NCBI RefSeq assembly: GCF_001544695.2
Contig: NZ_FCOM02000010.1
Location: forward strand, 169,294 to 233,293
Reading direction: 5' to 3'
Length of the DNA: 64,000 nt
Origin: Caballeronia arvi
Lineage (GTDB): Bacteria; Pseudomonadota; Gammaproteobacteria; Burkholderiales; Burkholderiaceae
Part shown: positions 25,745-34,395 of the stretch, in pieces
Layout of the letters: the number at the start of each line of letters is the position of its first letter
Numbering within the stretch: the first letter of the stretch is position 1
Translations under genes and position numbers: made by a program
Notes under the pieces: model-generated
The model's database searches: none
What the model was told of the DNA's origin: nothing
The model's input: the letters and a program-made list of their open reading frames with translations, nothing else

Positions 25745-26986
25745 TCACACCGGATAACCGCGCGATCGAGCATACAGCACGCTCGATTGCGGATCGTTGA
25801 GCACGCTCTCATACAACTCGAGATAGGAAGCGACCATCGCATCGCGATTGAAGCGCGCGGCGTAGGCGCGCAACCGTTCGTGAACGCCCGGGTCCTCCAG
25901 CAGTGCCACCGCTTCATGCAGCTTGCCGATGATCGTAGCGGGCCGCGCCATTTCGAACACGAGATTCGTGCGCGGCTCGATCACTTCGGGAATGCCGCCA
26001 GTATCCGCCGCCACGACGGGCACGCCATGCGAGTACGCTTCCACCGTCACGCGTCCGAAGGGCTCGTTCCAGATCGACGGCACCACGAGCACATCGATCA
26101 TGCGGTAGAATTCGTCGGACTTGACGCGGCCGAGATACTCGACGCGCGGATCGTCGTATCTCGCCTTGAGCGAATCGAGATAAGCCGCATCGCCCGCGCC
26201 GCCGACGGCGAGCGTCCACTGCAGGGTATCGTCGGCGAGCAGTTGTTCGAGCAGAAGCTCGAGCCCTTTCTCCTGCGACACGCGCCCGAGCACGCCGAGC
26301 CGCACGGGACCGCCCTCATAACGGCGCAAGCGTTGCGGCGGGGCCGAACCTTCGGACGGTTCGGAGCAGTTATGAATGACGGCCGTGTGCGCCGCCTGCG
26401 GGAAATAGCCGCTATCGAGATGCTTTTGCAGCGCGAAGCGGCTCACGCCCACCGCCACCGACACGCGCGACGACGCAGCGCGCTTGGGTATCGCATAGAC
26501 GGAACAGACGCCGCACTGACGCGTGCATGCTTTGCCGCGCGTGTACATGAGCGCGTTGGGGCACATCAGGTAATAGTCGCGCACGGTATGCACGATCGGC
26601 ACGCCGGCATTGTTCGCGAGACGCCAGATATCGATGGAGAGACAGGACAGATTGCTCGTGCTGATGACGTCGGGCTTTTCCTGCTCGATGATGCTCTGGA
26701 GCTTGCGCGACATCATCACGTTATGCACGTCGATGGCATGCCAGATCAGCTTCGCGACGCGCCCGCGTTTCTGCCGCTGATGCGGCCAATAGAGATTCAC
26801 GGAGCGCAGACGATGAATCTTCACGCCATTCATTTCCTCGACGCGATCGACGCCCGTGCCGGTCGCGCAGACCACGCACACGTCCATGCCCGCCTTCACC
26901 AGTCCTTCCGCGAGCAATCGCGTCGATACCTCGGCCCCTCCGGGTTCATCCGGAAAGTAGAGTGTGTTCGCTATGAGTATCTTCAC
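25745..26986 (-). CDS. Glycosyltransferase family 4 (group 1)
   Basis: Transfers a sugar from a nucleotide-sugar donor to a surface glycan or lipid acceptor. Seen: 413 residues, GT-B fold. The N-terminal acceptor half begins MKILIANTLYFPDEPGGAEV and has HTVRDYYLMCPN and a cysteine cluster (CTRQCGVC). The donor half has RLGVLGRVSQEKGLELLLEQ, LAVGGAGDAAYLDSLKARY, and the conserved E-x7-E in EPFGRVTVEA with GGIPEVI after it. No other polysaccharide genes lie nearby, so it is isolated from a biosynthetic cluster. The GNAT gene follows closely in the same direction. Confidence 0.9.
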   Translation of the reverse strand: MKILIANTLYFPDEPGGAEVSTRLLAEGLVKAGMDVCVVCATGTGVDRVEEMNGVKIHRLRSVNLYWPHQRQKRGRVAKLIWHAIDVHNVMMSRKLQSIIEQEKPDVISTSNLSCLSIDIWRLANNAGVPIVHTVRDYYLMCPNALMYTRGKACTRQCGVCSVYAIPKRAASSRVSVAVGVSRFALQKHLDSGYFPQAAHTAVIHNCSEPSEGSAPPQRLRRYEGGPVRLGVLGRVSQEKGLELLLEQLLADDTLQWTLAVGGAGDAAYLDSLKARYDDPRVEYLGRVKSDEFYRMIDVLVVPSIWNEPFGRVTVEAYSHGVPVVAADTGGIPEVIEPRTNLVFEMARPATIIGKLHEAVALLEDPGVHERLRAYAARFNRDAMVASYLELYESVLNDPQSSVLYARSRGYPV

Positions 26987-27405
26987 GAATTCCCCGTTTC
27001 ATGCCGCGCCCCTTGCTATTGTTTCCGAAGCGGCGCGACTGGGGCGTGACAGTGCGCTGCTACGACGGCCCGTTGAAAAAACGCATATGTATACGCGCTC
27101 CAGCGATTTGCGTTGATCGCTTACCAGTCTAGAACGCGACGATAACCTTTGAAAGGCAGAGCGATAACAGCAATCTTCATACTTGACGTCTATCCGGGCG
27201 ACTAACTATTTGAGACCTGCGGTTTTCATCGCACAGTTAATTGAACCACGTTCAGCAATGTTCTGGCGACACTGAAAATTGAAACAAGCGTATCTCTTTC
27301 ATCGGTCAAAAATGGAGTCGATCAGGCGATTGTTTCGAATAAGTTGTTTGTGTTGGTTATCGAACAATGTACTCACCACTGCATGCTTTATTCTGTCTGA
27401 CCAAA
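26987..27405. other. 419-base AT-richer intergenic region
   Basis: No convincing gene. The stretch from about 27,120 to 27,410 is clearly richer in A and T than the flanks. It must hold the glycosyltransferase promoter and the 3' end of the 463-aa gene's transcript. A long imperfect inverted repeat (TTGTTTCGA near 27,330 and TCGAACAA near 27,360) is visible but has no clear terminator T-run. The lower GC could mark an old insertion or a deletion scar. Confidence 0.4.
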
Positions 27406-28797
27406 TCATTCGGGTGCGACTTTGCGCCGGTCCGCAGCGCCATTTACGGCAGCGAGCAGATCGTCCGGGTGAACCATCAACTCGCGTACCTGGCGCAGCG
27501 CCGGGTACTGATCGAGCACTGCCCGCCATTGAGGCGACTGCAGCATCGCGTTCCAGACCGGTTCGAGATCTTCCACGTCCGTCAGCGTGCCGGCGTATTC
27601 GAGGCTGGCCGGCGCTGTCATGAGCCGCATGCGGCATGCGGCGCTGAGTGGACGCAACGCGGTGTCGTCGGATGCATCGCAGCAATACAGCACCGTCTGC
27701 TCCAACGCGGCATCGTCGGTGCGTAGCGCGCTCAGCGACGCGCCGCGAAGATGCACCGTGCCTTCACGCGTCTCGAACGCGTAGGCGGCATCTTCATCGG
27801 CACGAGCGAGCAGGCGCAGTCCGCGCAACAAGCGCCCGAAGTCGGTCGTGGCTGCATCGACTGAGGCCTTCGCTTCGACCAGTAGGCAAACATCCCAGGC
27901 AGGCGCCGCATCGGGCGTTTGCGCGCGCCGCAGCAGGGCCGCGTCCCATTCTGTTTTGGCACGCGCGTGACCGGCGGCAAGCGAAGCCGGCACGCGCATC
28001 GAAGTCACGACGCGGTATGACGCTGGCTGCCCGTCCTCTTCGTCGAGCCGTTGCGCCAGCGCCTCCATTGCTCGCGCCGCCGATGCCTCCGCGTCCGCGC
28101 CACGCCGCTGCGCCTCGACCCCTTGCGCCACAGCCGCCGCGCTGCCGGGACGCGGCCCGTTCCGGTCCCACAGCGACCGATAGCGCCGCACGAGTTCATC
28201 CGGTTCCAGTGCTTCGAGACGGAGCAAGTGCTCCAGCGCGGCACTGTCGCGCAATTGCGTCAAAGCGCGCAGGAATGACGCATCGCTTGTAATTTCCGGC
28301 TCATCCAGAAGACATCGGACCGTGTTGCAAATTTCGGACGCCGAGATCGAGGACGCCATAGCGAACAGCCGTGCAAACGCTTCTCGTTGCGCGACTGTTC
28401 GCATGCGTTCCTGCTTGCGCGGATGCGCGATCGCGGTAATGGCCGCACGAACCAGACGCCAGTCCTGCCCGGCCTGCGCGGACAACGCCGCATACTCGCC
28501 CACCTGCGCTGCCTGCTGCCGAAGCACCACGGCCTGAAACGCCGGATCGCCGGCATCCGGGCGCATCGCGTCCCGGATCATGCGCGCGAGCGCTTCGATG
28601 AAGCGGCGCTTCAACGCGTCATCGGGTGCATCTCCGCTTTCGATTACCTTGCGAGTCTCTTCGATCACGAGCGCGAGCGCCGTTGGCGCACTGACGTCCT
28701 GCGTCCGCGCGACGATGGCGTCGAGCGACGGCAAGCGATAGCGGCGCCCGACGGCGCGCAGCGTGTCCGCGAGCAGCCGCGACGAGGGCATAGACAT
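27406..28797 (-). CDS. Hypothetical protein, 463 aa, helical
   Basis: I cannot assign a family with confidence. It is 463 residues from MSMPSSRLLADTLRAVGRRY, mostly helical and rich in Ala, Arg and Leu. Conserved-looking blocks are RIRDAMRPDAGDPAFQAVVL-like helices, a mid-part SLWDRNGPRPGSAAAVAQGV and a beta-rich end WDVCLLVEAKASVDAATTDF. No signal peptide or membrane span. AGGAAA before the ATG at 28797 favours this start over the 524-residue frame. The gene is divergent from the esterase gene. The VEAKAS segment recalls a nuclease-like strand, but the evidence is too thin for a call. Confidence 0.65.
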   Translation of the reverse strand: MSMPSSRLLADTLRAVGRRYRLPSLDAIVARTQDVSAPTALALVIEETRKVIESGDAPDDALKRRFIEALARMIRDAMRPDAGDPAFQAVVLRQQAAQVGEYAALSAQAGQDWRLVRAAITAIAHPRKQERMRTVAQREAFARLFAMASSISASEICNTVRCLLDEPEITSDASFLRALTQLRDSAALEHLLRLEALEPDELVRRYRSLWDRNGPRPGSAAAVAQGVEAQRRGADAEASAARAMEALAQRLDEEDGQPASYRVVTSMRVPASLAAGHARAKTEWDAALLRRAQTPDAAPAWDVCLLVEAKASVDAATTDFGRLLRGLRLLARADEDAAYAFETREGTVHLRGASLSALRTDDAALEQTVLYCCDASDDTALRPLSAACRMRLMTAPASLEYAGTLTDVEDLEPVWNAMLQSPQWRAVLDQYPALRQVRELMVHPDDLLAAVNGAADRRKVAPE

Positions 28798-28951
28798 TAC
28801 GTTTTCCTGTCGATCGAGTCCGTGTATTTCCTGCAACGATAGCTTGCGAACGGACGTCGACTTTAATACGTCGTTTAATGATCTCGCAAAGAGCGAGTTG
28901 ACCGACGAATTGTCAGCCGTTCTCCGATAACCACTGCGGGTCCATAGCAAC

Positions 28952-29818
28952 ATGCGCGTGCGGGCGAGAAGAAGATTCATTTACCTGACAGCGGCCGCAT
29001 GCGTGGCCGGCGCGGCAAGCGCGGCGGGCGTGTTTGCATCGCGCGCGCGTGAGCATGAAGGCGAAGCGGCCGACGGCGTCGCCTATGGAAAGTTGCCCCG
29101 TCAACGGCTCGATGTCTATGCGCCCGCATCGCATGACGCGGCGAATCGCCCTGTCGTCGTGTATTTCTACGGCGGCGCATGGCAAAGCGGTCATCGCACG
29201 GATGCGCGCGGCGTCGCGCAAGCGCTGGCCGCGCGCGGCATCGTGACGGTCGTGCCGGATTACCGCATCTATCCGGAGACCGTGTTCCCCGGCTTTCTCG
29301 ACGACGCCGCCGCCGCCGTGTACTGGACGCGTCTGCACGCGCGCGAATTCGGCGGCAATCCGCGGCGCATCTTCGTGATGGGACATTCATCCGGCGCGCA
29401 CATCGCGGCCATGCTCGCGACCGATCCGCGCTATCTGGCCGCGCGGGGCATGTCGAAGACTTCGCTCTCGGGCATGATCGGCCTCGCGGGCCCCTACGCC
29501 GCCTTCCAGACGACCGACCCGCACATGGACGAGATCTTTCCGGCGGCATTGCGCTCGCAAGCGCTGCCTCTCACGTTTCTGAGCGGAGACGAGCCGCCGA
29601 TGCTGCTAGCCGCCGGCACCGCCGATACTGATGTCGATCCGCGCAACAGCGTGCGTTTCGCCGATGCCTTGCGTGCGCATCACGATAGCGTCGTGCTGAA
29701 AAGCTATGCGGGTTATGGGCACGGCACGATCGTCGAGTCGTTCTCGGCGAAGCAGTCTGCGTCCTCGCCCGTTCTCGCCGACGTCACCGCTTTCATCAAT
29801 GCACACGGAGCGCGCTGA
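28952..29818 (+). CDS. Alpha/beta hydrolase (carboxylesterase/lipase type), exported
   Basis: Seen: 288 residues. An N-terminal basic plus hydrophobic segment (RRRFIYLTAAACVAGAASAA) is a signal peptide or anchor. The fold has VVVYFYGGAWQSGHRTDARG as oxyanion loop (HGG replaced by YGG), nucleophile elbow GHSSGAH, acid in GTADTDVDP, and the His in GYGHG. It resembles kynurenine-formamidase-like and hormone-sensitive-lipase-like esterases. The substrate is unknown. It is divergent from the 463-aa gene; the 154 bases between them contain a small inverted repeat CTCGC-N5-GCGAG at 28883-28897. Confidence 0.85.
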   Translation: MRVRARRRFIYLTAAACVAGAASAAGVFASRAREHEGEAADGVAYGKLPRQRLDVYAPASHDAANRPVVVYFYGGAWQSGHRTDARGVAQALAARGIVTVVPDYRIYPETVFPGFLDDAAAAVYWTRLHAREFGGNPRRIFVMGHSSGAHIAAMLATDPRYLAARGMSKTSLSGMIGLAGPYAAFQTTDPHMDEIFPAALRSQALPLTFLSGDEPPMLLAAGTADTDVDPRNSVRFADALRAHHDSVVLKSYAGYGHGTIVESFSAKQSASSPVLADVTAFINAHGAR

Positions 29819-29863
29819 ACGGGCTCATATAATGAAGCCCTCTGCCCGTTGCCCGTTTCTTTC

Positions 29864-30358
29864 ATGCTCGTTCGTGCGCTCACTCGTGAAGACGCTCAGG
29901 CGTTCCAGTCGCTTCGGCTTTCGGCGCTGACGCTGTCGCCTGCTTCGTTCGCGTCGAGTTACGAGGACGAAAAGCATCGCTCTCCCGATGATGTCATCGA
30001 CAGAGTGATACAGACGGAAAATCAGGCGGTCTTCGGCGCGTTTGCGGAAGATCAGTTAGTTGGCGTCGTGGGCGTGCGTCGCGATCTTTTTCCGCAGCAT
30101 CGGCACAAGGCCCACGTCTGGGGCATGTACGTTGCGCCGGGCTATCGCGGAGCGGGCGTGAGCAAGATGCTGATGAGCGAAGCCATCGGCTTCGCGAAGA
30201 ACATGCAGGGTGTCACGCAGGTGCATCTCGCCGTTGCGGCCGCCAACGACGTTGCCATCCGGCTCTACCGATCGTTAGGCTTCGAAGAATCCGGCCTCGC
30301 CGACGACACGTTCGACGATGATCTGTGCATGTGCCTGCGCTTCACACACTCGGGCTGA
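29864..30358 (+). CDS. GNAT N-acetyltransferase
   Basis: Seen: 164 residues, one Acetyltransf_1 domain. MLVRALTREDAQAFQSLRLS is the first helix-strand unit, then QAVFGAFAEDQLVGVVGVRR. The acetyl-CoA-binding motif A is VWGMYVAPGYRGAGVSKMLM (pattern R-G-x-G-x), with VHLAVAAANDVAIRLYRSLG as motif B. The ATG at 29864 was chosen; a TTG at 29849 in the same frame is less likely. The acceptor substrate is unknown. It follows the esterase by 45 bases and could share its transcript. Confidence 0.88.
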   Translation: MLVRALTREDAQAFQSLRLSALTLSPASFASSYEDEKHRSPDDVIDRVIQTENQAVFGAFAEDQLVGVVGVRRDLFPQHRHKAHVWGMYVAPGYRGAGVSKMLMSEAIGFAKNMQGVTQVHLAVAAANDVAIRLYRSLGFEESGLADDTFDDDLCMCLRFTHSG

Positions 30359-30799
30359 TCAGGCAGCTACTATCTTGTGCACGTTGGCCGCATAGACCCA
30401 TTCACGCGCCTGACGCTCGATGAGATCCGTGAAAGCAGGCGGACCGCTGCAATAGATCTGCGTGTCGGCGCGAGCGGGACTCATGGCGTGCGCGCTTTTT
30501 TCAGCGAACAGATCGTGCGACAGGTCGAAATAGTGATAGACCTTTCCGTGCCTTCGAAGCGCGTCGATTTCATCGCGCAGCGTTTCGCGATCTGCCAGTC
30601 GCGCGAAATTATGCACTTCGAATCTTTGTCCAGCCGATGCAAGACGTTGCGCGATTCCGACGATCGATGCCGCCCCTGTCGCATCCGCGAAAAGAATGGA
30701 TCGCGCGCTGCGCTCGCGCATCGTCCGTGGGTTTTTTAGCGAGCTGAAGCGGCTTTCGTCTCGTTCATTCACGATGACGGGAATCGGGTTGTCGCGCAT
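30359..30799 (-). CDS. Stand-alone ferredoxin-reductase-like NAD-binding domain, probable remnant
   Basis: Seen: 146 residues. SILFADATGAASIVGIAQRL matches the nucleotide-binding start of phthalate/vanillate-demethylase-type reductases (normally AGGIGITP). The frame continues with FEVHNFARLADRETLRDEID and QIYCSGPPAFTDLIERQARE, the conserved C-G-P-x-x-F block with one Ser inserted in sense. The FMN-binding front half and the 2Fe-2S ferredoxin end are both missing, and the glycine-rich loop is degraded. This is most likely a decayed or repurposed fragment of an oxygenase reductase. No oxygenase gene is nearby. It converges on the GNAT gene. Confidence 0.5.
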   Translation of the reverse strand: MRDNPIPVIVNERDESRFSSLKNPRTMRERSARSILFADATGAASIVGIAQRLASAGQRFEVHNFARLADRETLRDEIDALRRHGKVYHYFDLSHDLFAEKSAHAMSPARADTQIYCSGPPAFTDLIERQAREWVYAANVHKIVAA

Positions 30800-30962
30800 G
30801 TCTTCTCCAATGAAACGTGCATCTTCTGCAATCGGAAGATGTATCGATGAACTGATCGGAAAGTCGGCTTAGTTCGAGAGTAGGGTGGACTGAAATCGCG
30901 GGCAAGGCACTGGCGCCGAATACCAGTCATATAGTCGTGCCGATATTCCCGGCGTATCCATG

Positions 30963-30978
30963 ACAATCATTTGATTGT
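30963..30978. promoter_or_regulatory. Palindrome, candidate operator
   Basis: ACAATCATTTGATTGT: perfect 7-bp arms around TT, 60 bases before the small gene at 31039. It lies in the 239-base gap between that gene and the divergent reductase-domain gene, and the regulator is unknown. Confidence 0.4.
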
Positions 30979-31038
30979 ATTCAGCGATCGGCCTTACGAT
31001 AGTTCCACGGCTCAGTTGAACCGAGCGAGGAGAGGATC

Positions 31039-31269
31039 GTGAATGATTTTCTGATTGCTTTCGGCACGCTCTGGGTAGTCATCTGCGCGTACGCCATTCT
31101 GGCGTACAACATCAAGGCAGGCGACGCCGACGCAGAAAGCCCGATGCCTTCATACGTATCGTCCGCGTCGTTGAATCCTCATCCGCGCGAAGAGAGGCGA
31201 AACTCGCGGCATCGATTACATCGGTGTGCGAGGCGATCGCCAGCGGTCAGCCGTTCTTCGCGCAGATGA
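31039..31269 (+). CDS. Small membrane protein, 76 aa
   Basis: Seen: a GTG start with GAGGAGAGG directly upstream. The first 25 residues, MNDFLIAFGTLWVVICAYAI plus LAYNI, form one transmembrane helix, followed by an acidic then basic tail (REERRNSRHRLHRCARRSPA). The strong ribosome site argues for a real gene. The Arg-rich tail is less certain and might reflect drift. Its end lies 4 bases from the stop of the convergent VOC gene. Function unknown. Confidence 0.5.
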   Translation: MNDFLIAFGTLWVVICAYAILAYNIKAGDADAESPMPSYVSSASLNPHPREERRNSRHRLHRCARRSPAVSRSSRR

Positions 31270-31273
31270 TGGC

Positions 31274-31918
31274 CTACGATTGCCCTTGTTCGCGCACGAT
31301 GTATTCGGCGTACCAATCCGGCCAGTTCTCATCGTGCTTGCCGGTCAGCTTCTCGTGCTCGCCATGCGCGGCGGCGGCACGTCGAAGTGCGCCTGCGAGT
31401 TCTATCGGCGAGCTGAATGTCGTTTGATGGCTGTCGACTCTTCCGGGAAACCGCGTAGTCACTTCCTGAAAAACCCATTCGTTTCCATCGGGATCGTTGA
31501 ACGCGGCGAAGGAAGCGTAGGTCGCCCGATCCGGATGCGGCCCGCTCACGCGTCCCTCTTCGTCCGCGTGATGGAAGACCCCGCCGATGTCATGAAAAAC
31601 TTCGCTCACGGCGACGTCACGCTCGATGAGCGCGGCGCGCGCCGCCACCACATCGGAGACGATGAGATGCAGGCCCTTCGCCGTGCCGGGCTCCTGCGAC
31701 GTGACGCCCGTGCCGAACAGCACGGAGCAATGCGAGCCCGGCGGCGTGAAATGCACGACGCGAAACTTGTCGTCCTTTGCGATATCGACATCGAGCCGCC
31801 AGCCCAGTTGCGCATAGAACTGCTTCGCGCGATCGACGTCCGCCACGGGAACGACGACCACCTCCAGCTTCATGTCGACCGTTTGCGCTTTTCCCTCTTC
31901 CGATTGTCCAGTGCTCAT
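31274..31918 (-). CDS. VOC-family (glyoxalase/bleomycin-resistance) protein
   Basis: Seen: 214 residues. VVVVPVADVDRAKQFYAQLG is the first beta-alpha-beta unit, FRVVHFTPPGSHCSVLFGTG the second, and HLIVSDVVAARAALIERDVA with YASFAAFNDPDGNEWVFQEV the last, ending in the metal-ligand Glu region. The C-terminal 60 residues (LAGALRRAAAAHGEHEKLTG... WPDWYAEYIVREQ) extend beyond the domain and occur in several Burkholderiales VOC proteins as I recall. The substrate is unknown. An upstream TetR-type operator is about 190 bases away and may or may not belong to it. Confidence 0.85.
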   Translation of the reverse strand: MSTGQSEEGKAQTVDMKLEVVVVPVADVDRAKQFYAQLGWRLDVDIAKDDKFRVVHFTPPGSHCSVLFGTGVTSQEPGTAKGLHLIVSDVVAARAALIERDVAVSEVFHDIGGVFHHADEEGRVSGPHPDRATYASFAAFNDPDGNEWVFQEVTTRFPGRVDSHQTTFSSPIELAGALRRAAAAHGEHEKLTGKHDENWPDWYAEYIVREQGQS

Positions 31919-32105
31919 CGCGGGCTCCTTTCGAAAGTTGCCTCATCTAGTCTCGGAAACGCAGTTGTCGTCGTCAAGGTAAACGACAGGTAACGGCCCG
32001 CACGGGCGGCGAAAGCGCTCTTTACGGCGGTTGCTTAAAAATAGATCACTCAGCACAGCCCGAAGCTCGATCAGATTTCCCTCACACCCATCTCAAAATA
32101 AACAT

Positions 32106-32119
32106 ACCGCCCGGTCGGT
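32106..32119. promoter_or_regulatory. TetR-type operator-like palindrome in a 318-base gap
   Basis: ACCGCCCGGTCGGT, 12 of 14 positions palindromic, flanked by AAACAT and TTTATT, as in many TetR-family operators. It lies in the gap 31919-32236 between the VOC gene and the DUF485 gene, yet no TetR gene is in this neighbourhood. The rest of the gap shows nothing else that I can support. Confidence 0.45.
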
Positions 32120-32236
32120 TTATTAATAGAATGGCTGCTCCCTGACAGTCTCACGCTCCGATGCAACGCGTGAACGACCCGTCGAAAAGACAAGAAGAAT
32201 TCGCAGCGACTATCCATCCTTTCCGGAGACACATGC

Positions 32237-32542
32237 ATGGACGAACAGCAATTGGAGACGCTTCGCCACCACCCCGACTTCAGACGCCTGGTCGCAACAA
32301 AAACGCGGCTCGCCTGGACGCTCACCGCCGTCATGCTGACGGCCTATTTCAGCTTCGTGCTTCTTCTCGCGTTTTCTCCCTCGACACTCGCGCTGCGCAT
32401 CGGCGCGGGCACCGTGACGCTCGGTATTCCGGTGGCCGTCGCGTTCATCCTGCTCGCGTTCGCCCTGACCGCCGTCTACGTGCTGAGGGCCAACGGCTCC
32501 ATCGACGCGCTGAACGATTCCCTGAAGGAGCATCACGCATGA
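32237..32542 (+). CDS. DUF485 inner-membrane protein, partner of ActP
   Basis: Seen: 101 residues, with [20 protein letters not shown] at the N-terminus (typical of DUF485) and two transmembrane helices ([20 protein letters not shown] and [20 protein letters not shown]). DUF485 genes usually precede the acetate symporter actP (yjcH-actP in E. coli), and here the stop overlaps the actP start as ATGA. CCGGAGA lies before the ATG. Its exact role in acetate uptake is not known. Confidence 0.92.
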   Translation: MDEQQLETLRHHPDFRRLVATKTRLAWTLTAVMLTAYFSFVLLLAFSPSTLALRIGAGTVTLGIPVAVAFILLAFALTAVYVLRANGSIDALNDSLKEHHA

Positions 32543-34212
32543 AGAAGCAACTTTCGATGATTCCCGCCGCGCTCGCGGCGCTCGTCCTTTCGCTCGAGCC
32601 GGCCCTCGCCGCCGATGCGATTCAGGGTCCGGTCACCGCGCGCCCGCTCAACTGGAGCGCGATCTCGATGTTCTTCGTCTTCGTTCTCCTGACGCTGTGC
32701 ATCACGCGCTGGGCCGCGAAGCGCACCCGCTCCGCCTCCGACTTCTATGCGGCGGGCGGCGGACTGACGGGCTTCCAGAACGGTCTCGCGATCGCGGGCG
32801 ACATGGTGTCAGCGGCGTCGTTTCTCGGCATCTCCGCGATGATCTTCGACAAGGGTTACGACGGCATGATCTACGCGCTCGGCGTCGTGGCGGGCTGGCC
32901 GATCATCCTCTTTCTCATCGCCGAACGGCTGCGCAATCTCGGAAAATACACCTTCGCCGATGTCGTGTCGTACCGGCTCGCGCAACGCCCGGTGCGCATC
33001 GCCGCCGCGTGCGGCACGCTAACCGTGGCGATCATGTACCTCGTCGCGCAGATGGTGGGCGCGGGCAAGCTCATCCAGCTTCTCTTCGGCACGAGCTATA
33101 TGTCGGCCGTCATGCTGGTGGGCTGTCTCATGGTGCTGTACGTGATGTTCGGCGGCATGCTCGCGACGACCTGGGTGCAGATCATCAAGGCCGCGCTGCT
33201 GCTCGGCGGCGCGACCTTCATGGCGATCATGGTGCTCGCGTATTTCGGCTTCGATCTGGAAGCGCTCTTCTCGGGCGCGGTCAACGCGCATGCGAAAGGC
33301 CAGTCGATCATGGCGCCGGGCGGCCTCGTCTCGAATCCGGTGGATGCCGTCTCGCTCGCGGTCGGCATGATGTTCGGCACGGCCGGCCTGCCGCACATCC
33401 TGATGCGCTTCTTCACCGTCGCCAACGCGAAAGAGGCGCGCAAGTCGGTACTCTACGCGACGGGCTTCATCGGCTATTTCTATCTGCTGATTCTGCTGCT
33501 CGGCTTCGGCGCGATCGTGATCGTCGGCACCAACGGAAATTTCCACGACACGGCCGGCAAGATCATCGGCGGCAGCAACATGGTCGCCGTGCATCTCGCG
33601 GGCGCGGTGGGCGGCAACCTGTTCCTCGGCTTCATTTCGGCAGTGGCTTTCGCGACAGTGCTCGCGGTCGTGGCCGGCCTCGCGCTCTCGGGTGCGTCGG
33701 CGGTTTCGCACGACCTGTACGCGAACGCATTCCGCAAGGGCGACGTCACCGAAGCGCAGGAGATCCGCGTCTCGAAGCTCGCCACGCTCGTGATCGGCGT
33801 GCTGGCGATTCTGCTCGGCGTCATCTTCGAGCATCAGAACATCGCGTTCCTGTCGGGCCTCGTGCTGGCGATCGCGGCATCGGCGAACTTTCCGGTGCTG
33901 TTCCTTTCGATGTTCTGGAAGGGGCTCACGACGCGCGGCGCGGTGGCGGGCATGCTCACCGGGCTCTTGTCCGCGATCGTGCTGCTCGTGCTCGGGCCGA
34001 CCGTCTGGATGCAGATCCTCAAGCACGATCACGCGATTTTCCCGTACGCGAATCCCGCTCTCTTCTCGATGACGCTGGCGTTCGCTTCCGCATGGCTGTT
34101 CTCGGTGCTCGATTCGTCGGCGCGGGGACAGCGCGAGAAGCAACTCTATCTCGGTCAGTTCATCCGATCGATGACCGGCATCGGCGCGGCTGGCGCGACC
34201 AGCAAGCACTGA
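32539..34212 (+). CDS. actP: Cation/acetate symporter
   Basis: Sodium:solute symporter family transporter for acetate and similar short acids, in the inner membrane. Seen: 557 residues, with a cleavable-looking signal ([19 protein letters not shown]) and about 13 transmembrane helices. Family blocks include [60 protein letters not shown] and [20 protein letters not shown]. Length and signal sequence match ActP. It is co-translated with the DUF485 gene and closed by a strong terminator 20 bases after the stop. Confidence 0.95.
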   Translation: MKKQLSMIPAALAALVLSLEPALAADAIQGPVTARPLNWSAISMFFVFVLLTLCITRWAAKRTRSASDFYAAGGGLTGFQNGLAIAGDMVSAASFLGISAMIFDKGYDGMIYALGVVAGWPIILFLIAERLRNLGKYTFADVVSYRLAQRPVRIAAACGTLTVAIMYLVAQMVGAGKLIQLLFGTSYMSAVMLVGCLMVLYVMFGGMLATTWVQIIKAALLLGGATFMAIMVLAYFGFDLEALFSGAVNAHAKGQSIMAPGGLVSNPVDAVSLAVGMMFGTAGLPHILMRFFTVANAKEARKSVLYATGFIGYFYLLILLLGFGAIVIVGTNGNFHDTAGKIIGGSNMVAVHLAGAVGGNLFLGFISAVAFATVLAVVAGLALSGASAVSHDLYANAFRKGDVTEAQEIRVSKLATLVIGVLAILLGVIFEHQNIAFLSGLVLAIAASANFPVLFLSMFWKGLTTRGAVAGMLTGLLSAIVLLVLGPTVWMQILKHDHAIFPYANPALFSMTLAFASAWLFSVLDSSARGQREKQLYLGQFIRSMTGIGAAGATSKH

Positions 34213-34231
34213 ACCGGCGCTCGTTGCACTC

Positions 34232-34275
34232 GCCGCAGGCACGCTCGCCGCAGCGTGCCTGCGGCATTTTTTTTG
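34232..34275 (+). terminator. Rho-independent terminator after actP
   Basis: Perfect 14-bp arms GCCGCAGGCACGCT (34232-34245) and AGCGTGCCTGCGGC (34252-34265), a 6-base loop, then A and eight T. It separates actP from the histidine-kinase operon. Confidence 0.95.
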
Positions 34276-34395
34276 GCTGTGCGATGCACGCGCCGCCCCA
34301 TTCAAGTTCCCGCATTTCCTGCCGACATAAGCACGGAGGGCACGTCACTCGATGACGCCGCCATCGACGTCGAAATCGCCCGCGCCCGCGCGTCC

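Noticed and set aside
27279..27623. 114-codon frame in the AT-rich gap
   Set aside because: Runs into the antisense of the 463-residue gene, has no ribosome site and no recognisable fold.
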